Of a DNA stretch of 20,582 nucleotides, positions 14,078 to 20,582 are shown one piece after another. Position 1 is the stretch's first letter. The number at the start of each line of letters is the position of its first letter. The notes under the pieces were generated by a model that saw only the letters and a program-made list of their open reading frames with translations, made no database searches and was not told the origin of the DNA. The stretch spans positions 1 through 20,582 of the forward strand of contig CALBSZ010000386.1 in NCBI GenBank assembly GCA_937967665.1, written 5' to 3'. Origin of the DNA: an uncultured Planctomycetaceae bacterium (GTDB lineage: Bacteria > Planctomycetota > Planctomycetia > Pirellulales > Pirellulaceae). The translations under genes and the position numbers were made by a program.

Positions 14078-15859
14078 CTATTTCGTCAGGGCCCGTAGCG
14101 CTCGGTCGCACGCCTGCTGGACTTGCAGCACTTCGCTTTGACCGGCCTGGATCAGGGCGGTGGAAAGCGGCTTGTCGCTGATCTTGTTTTCCTCGGCAAT
14201 CTGGACGATCGCGTTTGCCGCGGCCACCTGCGCCAGCCAGTTGCCGCGCTGCAGGATGATGGTCAGCTGCGGCAGGGCTTGCGCGTCGCGGAGCGACCCG
14301 AGGACCGGTGCGCCATACTCCCACGCGGCGGGGTTGTTCTCCAGTTCCGGATACAGCGCCGCGACCACGACCTTGCGCAGTTCGTCGTTGCTGCTTTCAC
14401 AAATGGTCACCAGGGAATGGCTGGCCCCCTGTCGCACGTTGATGACGCTGTGACTTAACAGCAAGACCAGCGGTTCGATGTTGTCTGCCTGCGCGTAGCC
14501 ACCCACGGCCCGCGCGGCGATAGCTGTCTTCCGCCAGTCAACGGGGTTAATCAGCAGTGGCTGCAACAGCGGAGCCACGACGGCGGACTGTTCCGGAGCG
14601 CATAGCGCGCTGAGCTGTTCGAGGGTCTTGCCGGCGGCCTGGCGAACATTGGCAACGTCGTCCGCCACGCAAGTGGATACCTGCTCCATCGATCCCGTAT
14701 AACCACTCGACCCGATCAGTGTGACGGCGTACGCCCGGGCGGGCCATTCCCGGGTGTCCTCCAGGCAGGCGTCTAAAGTGCTGGCCGCGATCTGGGCCAC
14801 ACGCGACGCGTACTGCCGATCCACATGAGAACCCATTTCGCGCATGATCCCGCCGCGGAGCTTCAGCGATTCGGCCTTTTCCAGTTCCGTCAGCATGATG
14901 GGAAACAGGTCTTGTTGCGATACATAGTGCTCTTCACGAAGTTCGTGCAGGATCCGCCGCGCTTCATTGGTGACATTCGCGGTATGGTCGCCAAGCTGAC
15001 GGATGATGGTGGGCAGCGCTTGCTTCTGAGCCGCCGGGCCGTGATGCCATAGCGTTCGCAAGGCATGGGCCCGCAGGCGCCAGGTGTCGTCGGCTTTCGT
15101 CCCGTCGCCTCGAGTATCCGCCGCTTTGAGAACCGCCGCAAACGAATCCTCATTCCGAACGTGCGTAAAAAAGCGAATGGCCCGGCTGGCGGCATTGACA
15201 ATGTTGTTGCCGAAGACGGCCGCGATCGCGTCGTAGTTTTCGGCCGTGAGCGAGGCGCCGGAATGGACCGCGCGCTCCAGTCCGCGAACGGCGTCCTGCT
15301 GCGCCCGCCAGTTTGGCGAATCGAGGCCGCTTAACAGAAAATCCTTGTCTTGCGCCTTGGCAATGGGTGCCAGCCCGTGCAGCGAAGCCACCAGCATGTG
15401 CTCGCCAGCGTCGGTCCCCTGTTCTACCAGGTAGGCGCGCGCTTCATCCACCGGCAAGATGTTGCCGATCGCCTCGCCGGCCGTCATGGCCACGTCGATG
15501 TCCTCGTCCCTCATGGCAGTTTTCATTTTCTCGACGGCGGCAGTCGCCTTCATGCGGCCGAGTGCCCTGGCGCATTCGCGGCGAATGGAAGCGCCCTTGG
15601 GCGAGTCCAGCCGTTCGATCAGCATGGTCGTCACTTCCGCCAGTTCCTCGCCGCCTCGCCCGCCCGGCGAAAAGACCACCCCCAGCGCCCGCGCCGCGCT
15701 GGACGCCACGTTTGGATTGTCGGAATCGAGATTTCGCATGAGCTGGGGGACCGAAACTGTATCGCCGTCGATCGACTCGTCCGCGATCACGGGATAAGTC
15801 CCGGCGGCGAGTAACCCGGTGAGGGCCAGAAACAGCAGCGAATGTGAACGTGAATGCAT
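14078..15859 (-). CDS. Secreted HEAT-repeat protein
   Basis: A 593-residue protein with a signal peptide (MHSRSHS, then a hydrophobic core to about VIADES) followed by HEAT/armadillo-like helical repeats along almost the whole length. Examples are VASSAARALGVV, IRRECARALGRMKATAAVEKMKTAM, VRQAAGKTLEQL, VRQGASHSLVTI and LAQVAAANAIVQIAEE. Such solenoids are protein-binding scaffolds; in planctomycetes they are often exported and sometimes joined to cytochromes, but no haem motif (CxxCH) is present here. There is no catalytic domain, so a structural or binding role in the periplasm is likely. It is transcribed leftward, 152 bp after mnmA, with its own candidate promoter. GGAG lies about 10 nt before the ATG. 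Confidence 0.85.
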   Translation of the reverse strand: MHSRSHSLLFLALTGLLAAGTYPVIADESIDGDTVSVPQLMRNLDSDNPNVASSAARALGVVFSPGGRGGEELAEVTTMLIERLDSPKGASIRRECARALGRMKATAAVEKMKTAMRDEDIDVAMTAGEAIGNILPVDEARAYLVEQGTDAGEHMLVASLHGLAPIAKAQDKDFLLSGLDSPNWRAQQDAVRGLERAVHSGASLTAENYDAIAAVFGNNIVNAASRAIRFFTHVRNEDSFAAVLKAADTRGDGTKADDTWRLRAHALRTLWHHGPAAQKQALPTIIRQLGDHTANVTNEARRILHELREEHYVSQQDLFPIMLTELEKAESLKLRGGIMREMGSHVDRQYASRVAQIAASTLDACLEDTREWPARAYAVTLIGSSGYTGSMEQVSTCVADDVANVRQAAGKTLEQLSALCAPEQSAVVAPLLQPLLINPVDWRKTAIAARAVGGYAQADNIEPLVLLLSHSVINVRQGASHSLVTICESSNDELRKVVVAALYPELENNPAAWEYGAPVLGSLRDAQALPQLTIILQRGNWLAQVAAANAIVQIAEENKISDKPLSTALIQAGQSEVLQVQQACDRALRALTK

Positions 15860-15919
15860 GAGATTGAACTCCGCGCAAGAGGGAATTGGAGTGAGTTTGG
15901 GGCCGTCATCAATCCGGAC

Positions 15920-15948
15920 ATTTTATGGGTGCAAGATTCCGGACACAA
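15920..15948 (-). promoter_or_regulatory. Candidate promoter for the HEAT-repeat gene with flanking direct repeats
   Basis: Minus strand: TTGTGT (15943-15948), 17-nt spacer, TAAAAT (15920-15925, 5 of 6). An 8-bp direct repeat TCCGGACA occurs at 15913-15920 and 15938-15945, overlapping both hexamers with a 25-bp period, which would suit a regulator binding on one face of the DNA. Promoter strength and regulation are inferred. Confidence 0.35.
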
Positions 15949-16011
15949 GCAAATTATGACGAATCGTGCGTTGGCGCGAACAAACCACCGCGCAACGCTG
16001 ACCGGGAACTC

Positions 16012-17130
16012 TTATTCGATCCAGCCGCCGCCGCCGACGCGGTCGCCGTCGTAGCAGACGACGGCCTGAACGGGCGCCACGCGGTAACACGGTTCGTCAA
16101 ACCGCACGACGAAGCGGTCGTCGTCCAAGCGTGTCGCGGTGGCGACCAACGGCCGTGAATTGTAGCGGATCTGCGCGTGGCAGCGAAAGGGTTGCGACGG
16201 CACGTCCGCCAGCCAATTGCTGCGATTGGCCGTGAGCTGCGTGACGGCCAGGTCTTCCTTCTGACCGATCACGACGCGCCGTGTTTCGGGTTCAATGCGC
16301 ACGACGAAGCGCGGTTCGCCCAGCGCGACTCCCAACCCCTTGCGCTGTCCGATCGTGAAGCGTTCGATACCGGGATGCGTGCCGACAACGGCTCCAGCCG
16401 TGGTGACAATGTCGCCCGACGTATCGATGTCGGTCCGGCGCTGGCGAACGAATTCGTCATGCTTTCCGGAAGTGACGAAGCAGATTTCCTGACTGTCCTT
16501 CTTTTCGGCCACGCGCAAGCCAATGTTCGCAGCCAGCGAGCGGATTTGCGGCTTCTCGTAGGTGCCGACGGGCAAGATCATCCGCTGCAAATACTCACGG
16601 CGAATCCCAAACAGCACATAGGACTGGTCCTTATTCCGATCGATCCCGGTTCGCAGGGCCATGCCGCCGCCGGCTTCCTCGGTCAGGCGGGCATAGTGTC
16701 CCGTGGCGACGTAGGCGGCGCCCACGCTATTCGCATAGTCAAATAATCGGCCGAATTTGATCCAGTTGTTGCACATCACGCAGGGGTTCGGGGTGCGGCC
16801 GACGGTATATTCGTCCACAAAGTAGTCGACAATGCGGCGGAATTCCTCCTGCAAATTCAACGCGTAGAACGGAATGTTCAGGCGATCCGCCACGCGGCGA
16901 GCGTCTTCGGCATCCGACGCGCTGCAGCAGCCTTGCTTGTGATCGGATCGCGCGCTCAAGATCGGTAGCGGCGCCGGGGAACCATCGACCGCGCAGGCCC
17001 GCGCGGACTCTTCGCCATGCCGCATGAAGACGCCGATCACTTCGTGACCTTGCTCTTGCAGCAGGTGGGCGGCGACGCTGCTATCCACGCCGCCGGACAT
17101 CGCTAAAACGACTCGTTCGGACATGCTCAT
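16012..17130 (-). CDS. mnmA: tRNA-specific 2-thiouridylase MnmA
   Basis: A 372-residue cytoplasmic enzyme that makes 2-thiouridine at the wobble position U34 of tRNAs for Lys, Glu and Gln, using ATP and a sulfur relay. The PP-loop is SGGVDSS (12-18). The catalytic cysteines are Cys120 in NPCVMCNNWIKF and Cys217 in SQEICFV, with GHYAR (144-148) and DQSYVLFG (168-175) between them. About 25 extra residues lie after the first strand-helix unit (42-66), including a CC pair at 68-69; length is otherwise normal. The ATG at 17130 is followed by a second ATG two codons later; either could start. It stands alone, with a candidate promoter upstream. Confidence 0.95.
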   Translation of the reverse strand: MSMSERVVLAMSGGVDSSVAAHLLQEQGHEVIGVFMRHGEESARACAVDGSPAPLPILSARSDHKQGCCSASDAEDARRVADRLNIPFYALNLQEEFRRIVDYFVDEYTVGRTPNPCVMCNNWIKFGRLFDYANSVGAAYVATGHYARLTEEAGGGMALRTGIDRNKDQSYVLFGIRREYLQRMILPVGTYEKPQIRSLAANIGLRVAEKKDSQEICFVTSGKHDEFVRQRRTDIDTSGDIVTTAGAVVGTHPGIERFTIGQRKGLGVALGEPRFVVRIEPETRRVVIGQKEDLAVTQLTANRSNWLADVPSQPFRCHAQIRYNSRPLVATATRLDDDRFVVRFDEPCYRVAPVQAVVCYDGDRVGGGGWIE

Positions 17131-17165
17131 TCCGGTTCGGACACCTGCAGGGAAACCAACATTTC

Positions 17166-17194
17166 AGTCTAACGGTGGTTTCCGGCCATCACAA
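17166..17194 (-). promoter_or_regulatory. mnmA: Candidate mnmA promoter overlapped by an inverted repeat
   Basis: Minus strand TTGTGA (17189-17194), 17-nt spacer, TAGACT (17166-17171), each 4 of 6. An 8-bp inverted repeat, GGAAACCA (17151-17158) and TGGTTTCC (17176-17183), spans the -10 and start region, as an operator would. Confidence 0.35.
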
Positions 17195-17247
17195 GGAGAT
17201 GCCGTGGTGACGGGCACTTCCGGCGAGCAGCGTCCAGCGGGGAGTAT

Positions 17248-17287
17248 TCACTTAGATAGGTCCAATTCGCGTAAGTCGCGTAAGTGA
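17248..17287. repeat. Short tandem 9-mer with flanking inverted repeat
   Basis: Two adjacent copies of TCGCGTAAG (17267-17284), in a 40-bp segment whose ends, TCACTTA (17248-17254) and TAAGTGA (17281-17287), are inverted repeats. It lies in the 330-bp gap between the mlaD stop and mnmA. The rest of that gap holds no gene that I can support. Confidence 0.5.
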
Positions 17288-17460
17288 TTGGTGGGCCAGC
17301 GCAAACGAACCACGCTTGTTTTCACACGCTGTCTGCTCACGAGAGTTGTTCGCGAATGCAGAACCACCAGTTTTCGCTCGTTTGCTCGACACCACCCTAC
17401 AACCATGAATAATCCGGGCCAGGGCTCCGGCGCGAAAGGGCGCGACGCCGATTGTCCGAA

Positions 17461-18582
17461 TTAGTGCATGAACGTGCCCTTGAATCCGGCGCCGCTGGGG
17501 CGCTTGTCCAAGGCCCCTTTTACACCGAGTTGCCTGGGATCGCGCGCGATCTTGTCTGTGAAGATGCGAACGTCTTCAACGATGGGCCGCAGGCGCCGAC
17601 TGGCATCTTCGATATTGCCCGCCGCTCCATTGATGCGGTTGTACAGTTCCGGGTCGTGAATCAACTGACCCAACGACCCCTCGCGGCTGTTGATCGCCTC
17701 GCTGAAAGTCGCCAGCTGCGCCAGGATGGCGCGCAGGTCTTCCGCGCTTTGCGTCAAATTATTCGCCAGCCCTTCCCCGCGTTCCGCAAAGGGATCGGTG
17801 ATCGCTTCCAGATTGTCGAATGTCCGATTGGCATTCTGACTCAGTTGCTGGAAGTTCTTCAGAGTGGTGCGTGCTTCACCCAGCGTGGTGCGGGCGTCTT
17901 CGAAAACCTTCGGCAGGTCTGCCAGTGTGCTGGTCAAGCCGGCCCGCAACTGCTCGTCGCCCAGCAGTTCGTCAATCGTGACCATTGTCTTATTGAAGTT
18001 CTGCATGGCGATTTCGGTATTGGACAGGATCCGCTGCAGCTGGTCGTCGTTGGTTCCCACGACGCGATTCAAGTTACGGGCCAGCAGGGTGACTTCGTCG
18101 CCGGCTGTCTGTATGGACCCGATGGCCAATCGCAGGTCGCTCTCCAGATCGACCAGTACTTCCAACGGATTGCCGGCCACGGCACCGTTGGCGATCAAGT
18201 CTCCGTCTTGATAGGGTGTCTTCGGAGCATCTGGATTGCCAGTCGGTACGAACTCGAGCACCGCGTCACCCAGGAGCGAACCGGCGCCCACGCGACAGAG
18301 TTCGTTGTGGCGGAGAACGAAGTCGTCGTCGATCGCAGCGGACACCAGGACGCCGCCGTCCGGTTGCAATTCAACATTCGACACGCGACCGATCAACACA
18401 CCGCTTTTCCGGACTGGCGTGTCCTTGGCCACGCCAGGCGCCTCGGGAAACAGGATGTTGATGGTATAGTGTCCTTTCATGAGGGAGCGCGCTTCGCCAA
18501 AGTAGATGATCAGGATGCCGGTGACCAAAGTCGCCACAACGACGACCACACCGACGCGAAATTGTGCAACTCGCTGGTCCAT
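17461..18582 (-). CDS. mlaD: MlaD-like MCE-domain lipid-binding protein
   Basis: A 373-residue inner-membrane-anchored periplasmic protein. One membrane segment near the N-terminus (VGVVVVVATLVTGILIIYF) is followed by an MCE domain at about 38-120 (FPEAPGVAKDTPVRKSGVLIGRV is the family core). A long helical region follows (about 130-330), then a polar tail. MlaD-type proteins form hexameric rings that bind phospholipid and work with the MlaE/MlaF transporter. It is longer than E. coli MlaD (183 residues), as is usual in MCE proteins with a helical C-terminal extension. GAGG at the end of mlaF serves as ribosome binding site, 7 nt before the ATG; only 2 nt separate the genes. A GC-rich hairpin around 17430-17450 after the stop may act as a weak terminator. 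Confidence 0.9.
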   Translation of the reverse strand: MDQRVAQFRVGVVVVVATLVTGILIIYFGEARSLMKGHYTINILFPEAPGVAKDTPVRKSGVLIGRVSNVELQPDGGVLVSAAIDDDFVLRHNELCRVGAGSLLGDAVLEFVPTGNPDAPKTPYQDGDLIANGAVAGNPLEVLVDLESDLRLAIGSIQTAGDEVTLLARNLNRVVGTNDDQLQRILSNTEIAMQNFNKTMVTIDELLGDEQLRAGLTSTLADLPKVFEDARTTLGEARTTLKNFQQLSQNANRTFDNLEAITDPFAERGEGLANNLTQSAEDLRAILAQLATFSEAINSREGSLGQLIHDPELYNRINGAAGNIEDASRRLRPIVEDVRIFTDKIARDPRQLGVKGALDKRPSGAGFKGTFMH

Positions 18583-18584
18583 GG

Positions 18585-19379
18585 TTAAACCTCACTCAGG
18601 CGTTCGCCCGCTTCGCCGCGAATGAATTGAATGACGCGGCGATCGTCTGTGCGATCCAGCTCGCTGGGCGGGCCGTCGAATACAATCTGGTCTTCGTCCG
18701 CGGGCAAACGGGACGTCGGATAGACCATCACCACCCGGTCGGCCACCTTGCGCGCGGTCTTCATATCGTGCGTCACAACGATGCTGGTTACCGGATTGCG
18801 GCGGCGCGTTCGCATGATTAATTCGTTGATCACGTCGCTCATGATCGGATCCAGTCCCGTCGTCGGCTCGTCGTACAGCATGATCTCGGGCTTCAAAATC
18901 AAGGCCCGCGCCAGGCCGACGCGCTTCCGCATGCCGCCAGAAAGTTCACCCGGCTTTTTTCGAATAACGCTACTGCGCAGGCCCACTTCGTCCAAGCGAG
19001 CCACCACCAGCTCCTGGATCTGGCGATCGCTGTAGCGGCCGTGCTGGCGCAACGGGAACGCGACGTTTTCGCCAATCGTCATGCTGTCGAACAGCGCCGC
19101 GTTCTGAAATACAAAGCCAAAGCGAATGCGCTGCTGCGTCAATTGACGGTCGTTCAAATCGGTCAAGTCATGCCCGTCGAAGAAGACGCGGCCCGTGGTC
19201 GGAGGAACAAGTGCAATCATCGTCTTTAGCAACACGGTCTTGCCACAGCCGCTTTCGCCGATTACCGCCAAGGTCTGTCCGCGAGGTACGTCGAGATTGA
19301 TATCGCGCAAGACGTGCTGATCGCCAAACTTGACGTTCAGTTGCTCAAGTCGAATCAGCGGTTGTTCGTGTTCAGACAT
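18585..19379 (-). CDS. mlaF: ABC transporter ATP-binding protein MlaF
   Basis: A 264-residue cytoplasmic ATPase that powers the MlaEFD lipid transporter. Walker A is GESGCGKT (41-48), Q-loop FQNAALF (Gln92), ABC signature LSGGM (146-150) with RKRVGLARAL after it, Walker B IMLYDE (166-171) and the H-loop VVTHD. All sites for ATP hydrolysis are present. It lies 42 bp after the mlaE stop and 2 bp before mlaD, so the order mlaE-mlaF-mlaD is one operon. The ATG at 19379 has no clear Shine-Dalgarno sequence. Confidence 0.95.
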   Translation of the reverse strand: MSEHEQPLIRLEQLNVKFGDQHVLRDINLDVPRGQTLAVIGESGCGKTVLLKTMIALVPPTTGRVFFDGHDLTDLNDRQLTQQRIRFGFVFQNAALFDSMTIGENVAFPLRQHGRYSDRQIQELVVARLDEVGLRSSVIRKKPGELSGGMRKRVGLARALILKPEIMLYDEPTTGLDPIMSDVINELIMRTRRRNPVTSIVVTHDMKTARKVADRVVMVYPTSRLPADEDQIVFDGPPSELDRTDDRRVIQFIRGEAGERLSEV

Positions 19380-19421
19380 GCAGGAATAACAGTTGCCGCG
19401 ACGTACCCAGCCGCGAAAAAG

Positions 19422-20285
19422 TTAAAACAGACTGGACCCTTCTGGCCACACGGCATAGTAGATCGTGTCCAGCGCGATGCCCAGAAACAAATCCAGTACC
19501 AGAATCAAGACAAAAGAGTAGACGAACGCCGCGGTGGCGGCGCGACCAACGCCCTCGGCCCCCGGCGTGCAATGAAAGCCTCGATAGCAACTTACAATGG
19601 CGATTGCCGACCCAAAGAAAAGACTCTTGAAGACACCGACGAAAAGATCGAACGCGCCGACAAACTGTTCCGAGTTATACCAGTAGTGGTGCTTGTCGAT
19701 GTTCAGGATGACGACGCTATAGAAGTAACCTCCCACCACTCCCATGAAGTCGGCCATGATGGTCAGTGTCGGAATCAAGAACAGGCAGGCCAGGAAGCGT
19801 GGCACGACAAGGTAGTGAATCGGGTTGGCTCCCATGCTGGCCAGGGCGTCGATCTGTTCCGTGACACGCATGGTGCCCAGTTCGGCGGCCATCGAACTTC
19901 CCACACGACCCGCCAGCATCGTTGCCGCCAGGACGGGTCCGAGTTCCCGGACCAGCGACATGTTGATCACGGCCCCCAAACGCGTTTCCAGTCCCAGTTG
20001 GCGAAACTGAAAGTTGCTCTGCACCGCCAGGACCATGCCGATGAAGGTGCCCGTCAACGCCACGACCGGCAGGCTCAGTACGCCAACCTGATAGAAGTTG
20101 GGGATCAACGTGTCCCAGCGCTGCTTTCTCGAGAACAACCAGGTCATGATCTGCCAGGCAAACAGGACCATGTCCCCGACGAATGCGATTGCATGCATCA
20201 CCACGGCACCCCAATCCGCAACCCATTCGTACAGGTTTTCACGCGGTGGAGCCGTTGTTCCCGCAGTTTCGTTTCCCGTGGCCAT
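19422..20285 (-). CDS. mlaE: ABC transporter permease MlaE
   Basis: A 287-residue inner-membrane permease of the MlaE/YrbE family. The ATG at 20285 is preceded by GAGG with 6 nt spacing; an ATG 12 nt further up lies on top of that site and is less likely. About five to six hydrophobic segments are visible, with the conserved block MAAELGTMRVTEQIDAL and the following GANPIHYLVVPR typical of the family. With MlaF and MlaD it moves phospholipids between inner and outer membranes. Its N-terminal 45 residues are an extra polar/amphipathic stretch. No mlaA, mlaB or mlaC is seen within the window. Confidence 0.94.
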   Translation of the reverse strand: MATGNETAGTTAPPRENLYEWVADWGAVVMHAIAFVGDMVLFAWQIMTWLFSRKQRWDTLIPNFYQVGVLSLPVVALTGTFIGMVLAVQSNFQFRQLGLETRLGAVINMSLVRELGPVLAATMLAGRVGSSMAAELGTMRVTEQIDALASMGANPIHYLVVPRFLACLFLIPTLTIMADFMGVVGGYFYSVVILNIDKHHYWYNSEQFVGAFDLFVGVFKSLFFGSAIAIVSCYRGFHCTPGAEGVGRAATAAFVYSFVLILVLDLFLGIALDTIYYAVWPEGSSLF

Positions 20286-20518
20286 AAAGAGCCTCAATCC
20301 GTTGAGCTACCCTGATACGCTATCGCATCATCGTTTTTCGGCTGTTAAACTTTGCGGCTTGAGTGAACTTTAACGATTATAGCGGCTTTCGTCCTGTCCC
20401 AGCACGAACGACCCGGTAGTCGAGGCGCGTCTGCGAGTCGTATCGAGGTCCTTTTTCCGAAAAAGGCCGGTTGGTGTGTGAGGCCGTGCTAGCGGGATTC
20501 CTAATACGACAGCGCAGG
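20286..20518. other. mlaE upstream region with consensus -10 box
   Basis: On the minus strand a perfect TATAAT (20376-20381) sits about 90 nt before the mlaE ATG, but no good -35 is found at 16-18 nt. Between it and the start lie GTTAAA (20344-20349) and TTTAAC (20369-20374) in inverted orientation. Further left is a palindrome CCTTTTTCCGAAAAAGG (20450-20466). No gene is supported here. Confidence 0.45.
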
Positions 20519-20582
20519 GTTGACGGCAGCGAAACGGGGACTGGCTCCATCGGTGTGTTCGGTTCGTCCCGGAACACGCGGT
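20519..20582 (+). repeat. Palindromic repeat family A, copy 3 (cut by window end)
   Basis: The first 64 bases of the family A repeat: GTTGACGG, the complete left arm (20529-20551) and the loop with GTCCCGGAA. The right arm lies beyond the window. Unlike copies 1 and 2 it does not follow a gene on the same strand inside the window. Confidence 0.75.

Noticed and set aside
17452..18588. Long frame opposite mlaD (378 codons), and another opposite mlaE at 19314-20315
   Set aside because: Both are antisense shadows of clear transporter genes without ribosome binding sites or motifs.

Overview
The window looks like chromosomal DNA of a planctomycete, probably of the Pirellulales type. I infer this from gene content, not from a marker gene: an FGly-type secreted sulfatase, a GAF/SpoIIE-type phosphatase, a secreted HEAT-repeat protein, a Cys/Tyr/Pro-rich secreted protein, a uronate isomerase-like protein, an MlaEFD lipid transporter (which implies an outer membrane), scattered palindromic intergenic repeats and moderately high GC. 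No rRNA, tRNA, CRISPR array, integrase, transposase gene or phage module was seen.

Layout. 104-1639 (-) GAF + SpoIIE-like phosphatase with a degenerate metal motif. 1998-3284 (+) uronate isomerase-like protein. 3321-4136 (-) unrecognised protein with a promoter and a long leader. 4445-4972 and 5007-5291 (-) a small operon: ABM-domain protein followed by a DJ-1/PfpI protein. 5434-5967 (+) unrecognised acidic protein. 6194-7747 (-) secreted sulfatase. 8076-8567 and 8573-9154 (+) a tightly coupled pair, a tandem-ACT protein and a small P-loop ATPase, behind a good promoter. 9460-10422 (+) secreted Cys-rich protein. 10834-13920 (+) glnE. 14078-15859 (-) secreted HEAT-repeat protein. 16012-17130 (-) mnmA. 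17461-20285 (-) mlaE-mlaF-mlaD.

How the genes relate. The only clear multi-gene units are mlaE-mlaF-mlaD (phospholipid transport between the membranes), ABM-PfpI (likely a small stress or detoxification unit) and ACT-ATPase (ligand-sensing module plus nucleotide-binding protein, function unknown). The rest are single genes of housekeeping or cell-envelope type, so this is mostly an ordinary chromosomal stretch.

The most notable points are these. (1) A 97-bp palindromic repeat (family A) is present in two full copies and one copy cut by the window end; both full copies start 12-15 nt after a stop codon. A second palindromic element (family B) follows each full copy in the same orientation. 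(2) GlnE has lost two of the three acidic residues in its N-terminal deadenylylase domain while keeping all three in the C-terminal adenylyltransferase domain. (3) The SpoIIE-like phosphatase has Cys in place of the first Asp of its GGD motif. No complete new defence or mobile system was found.
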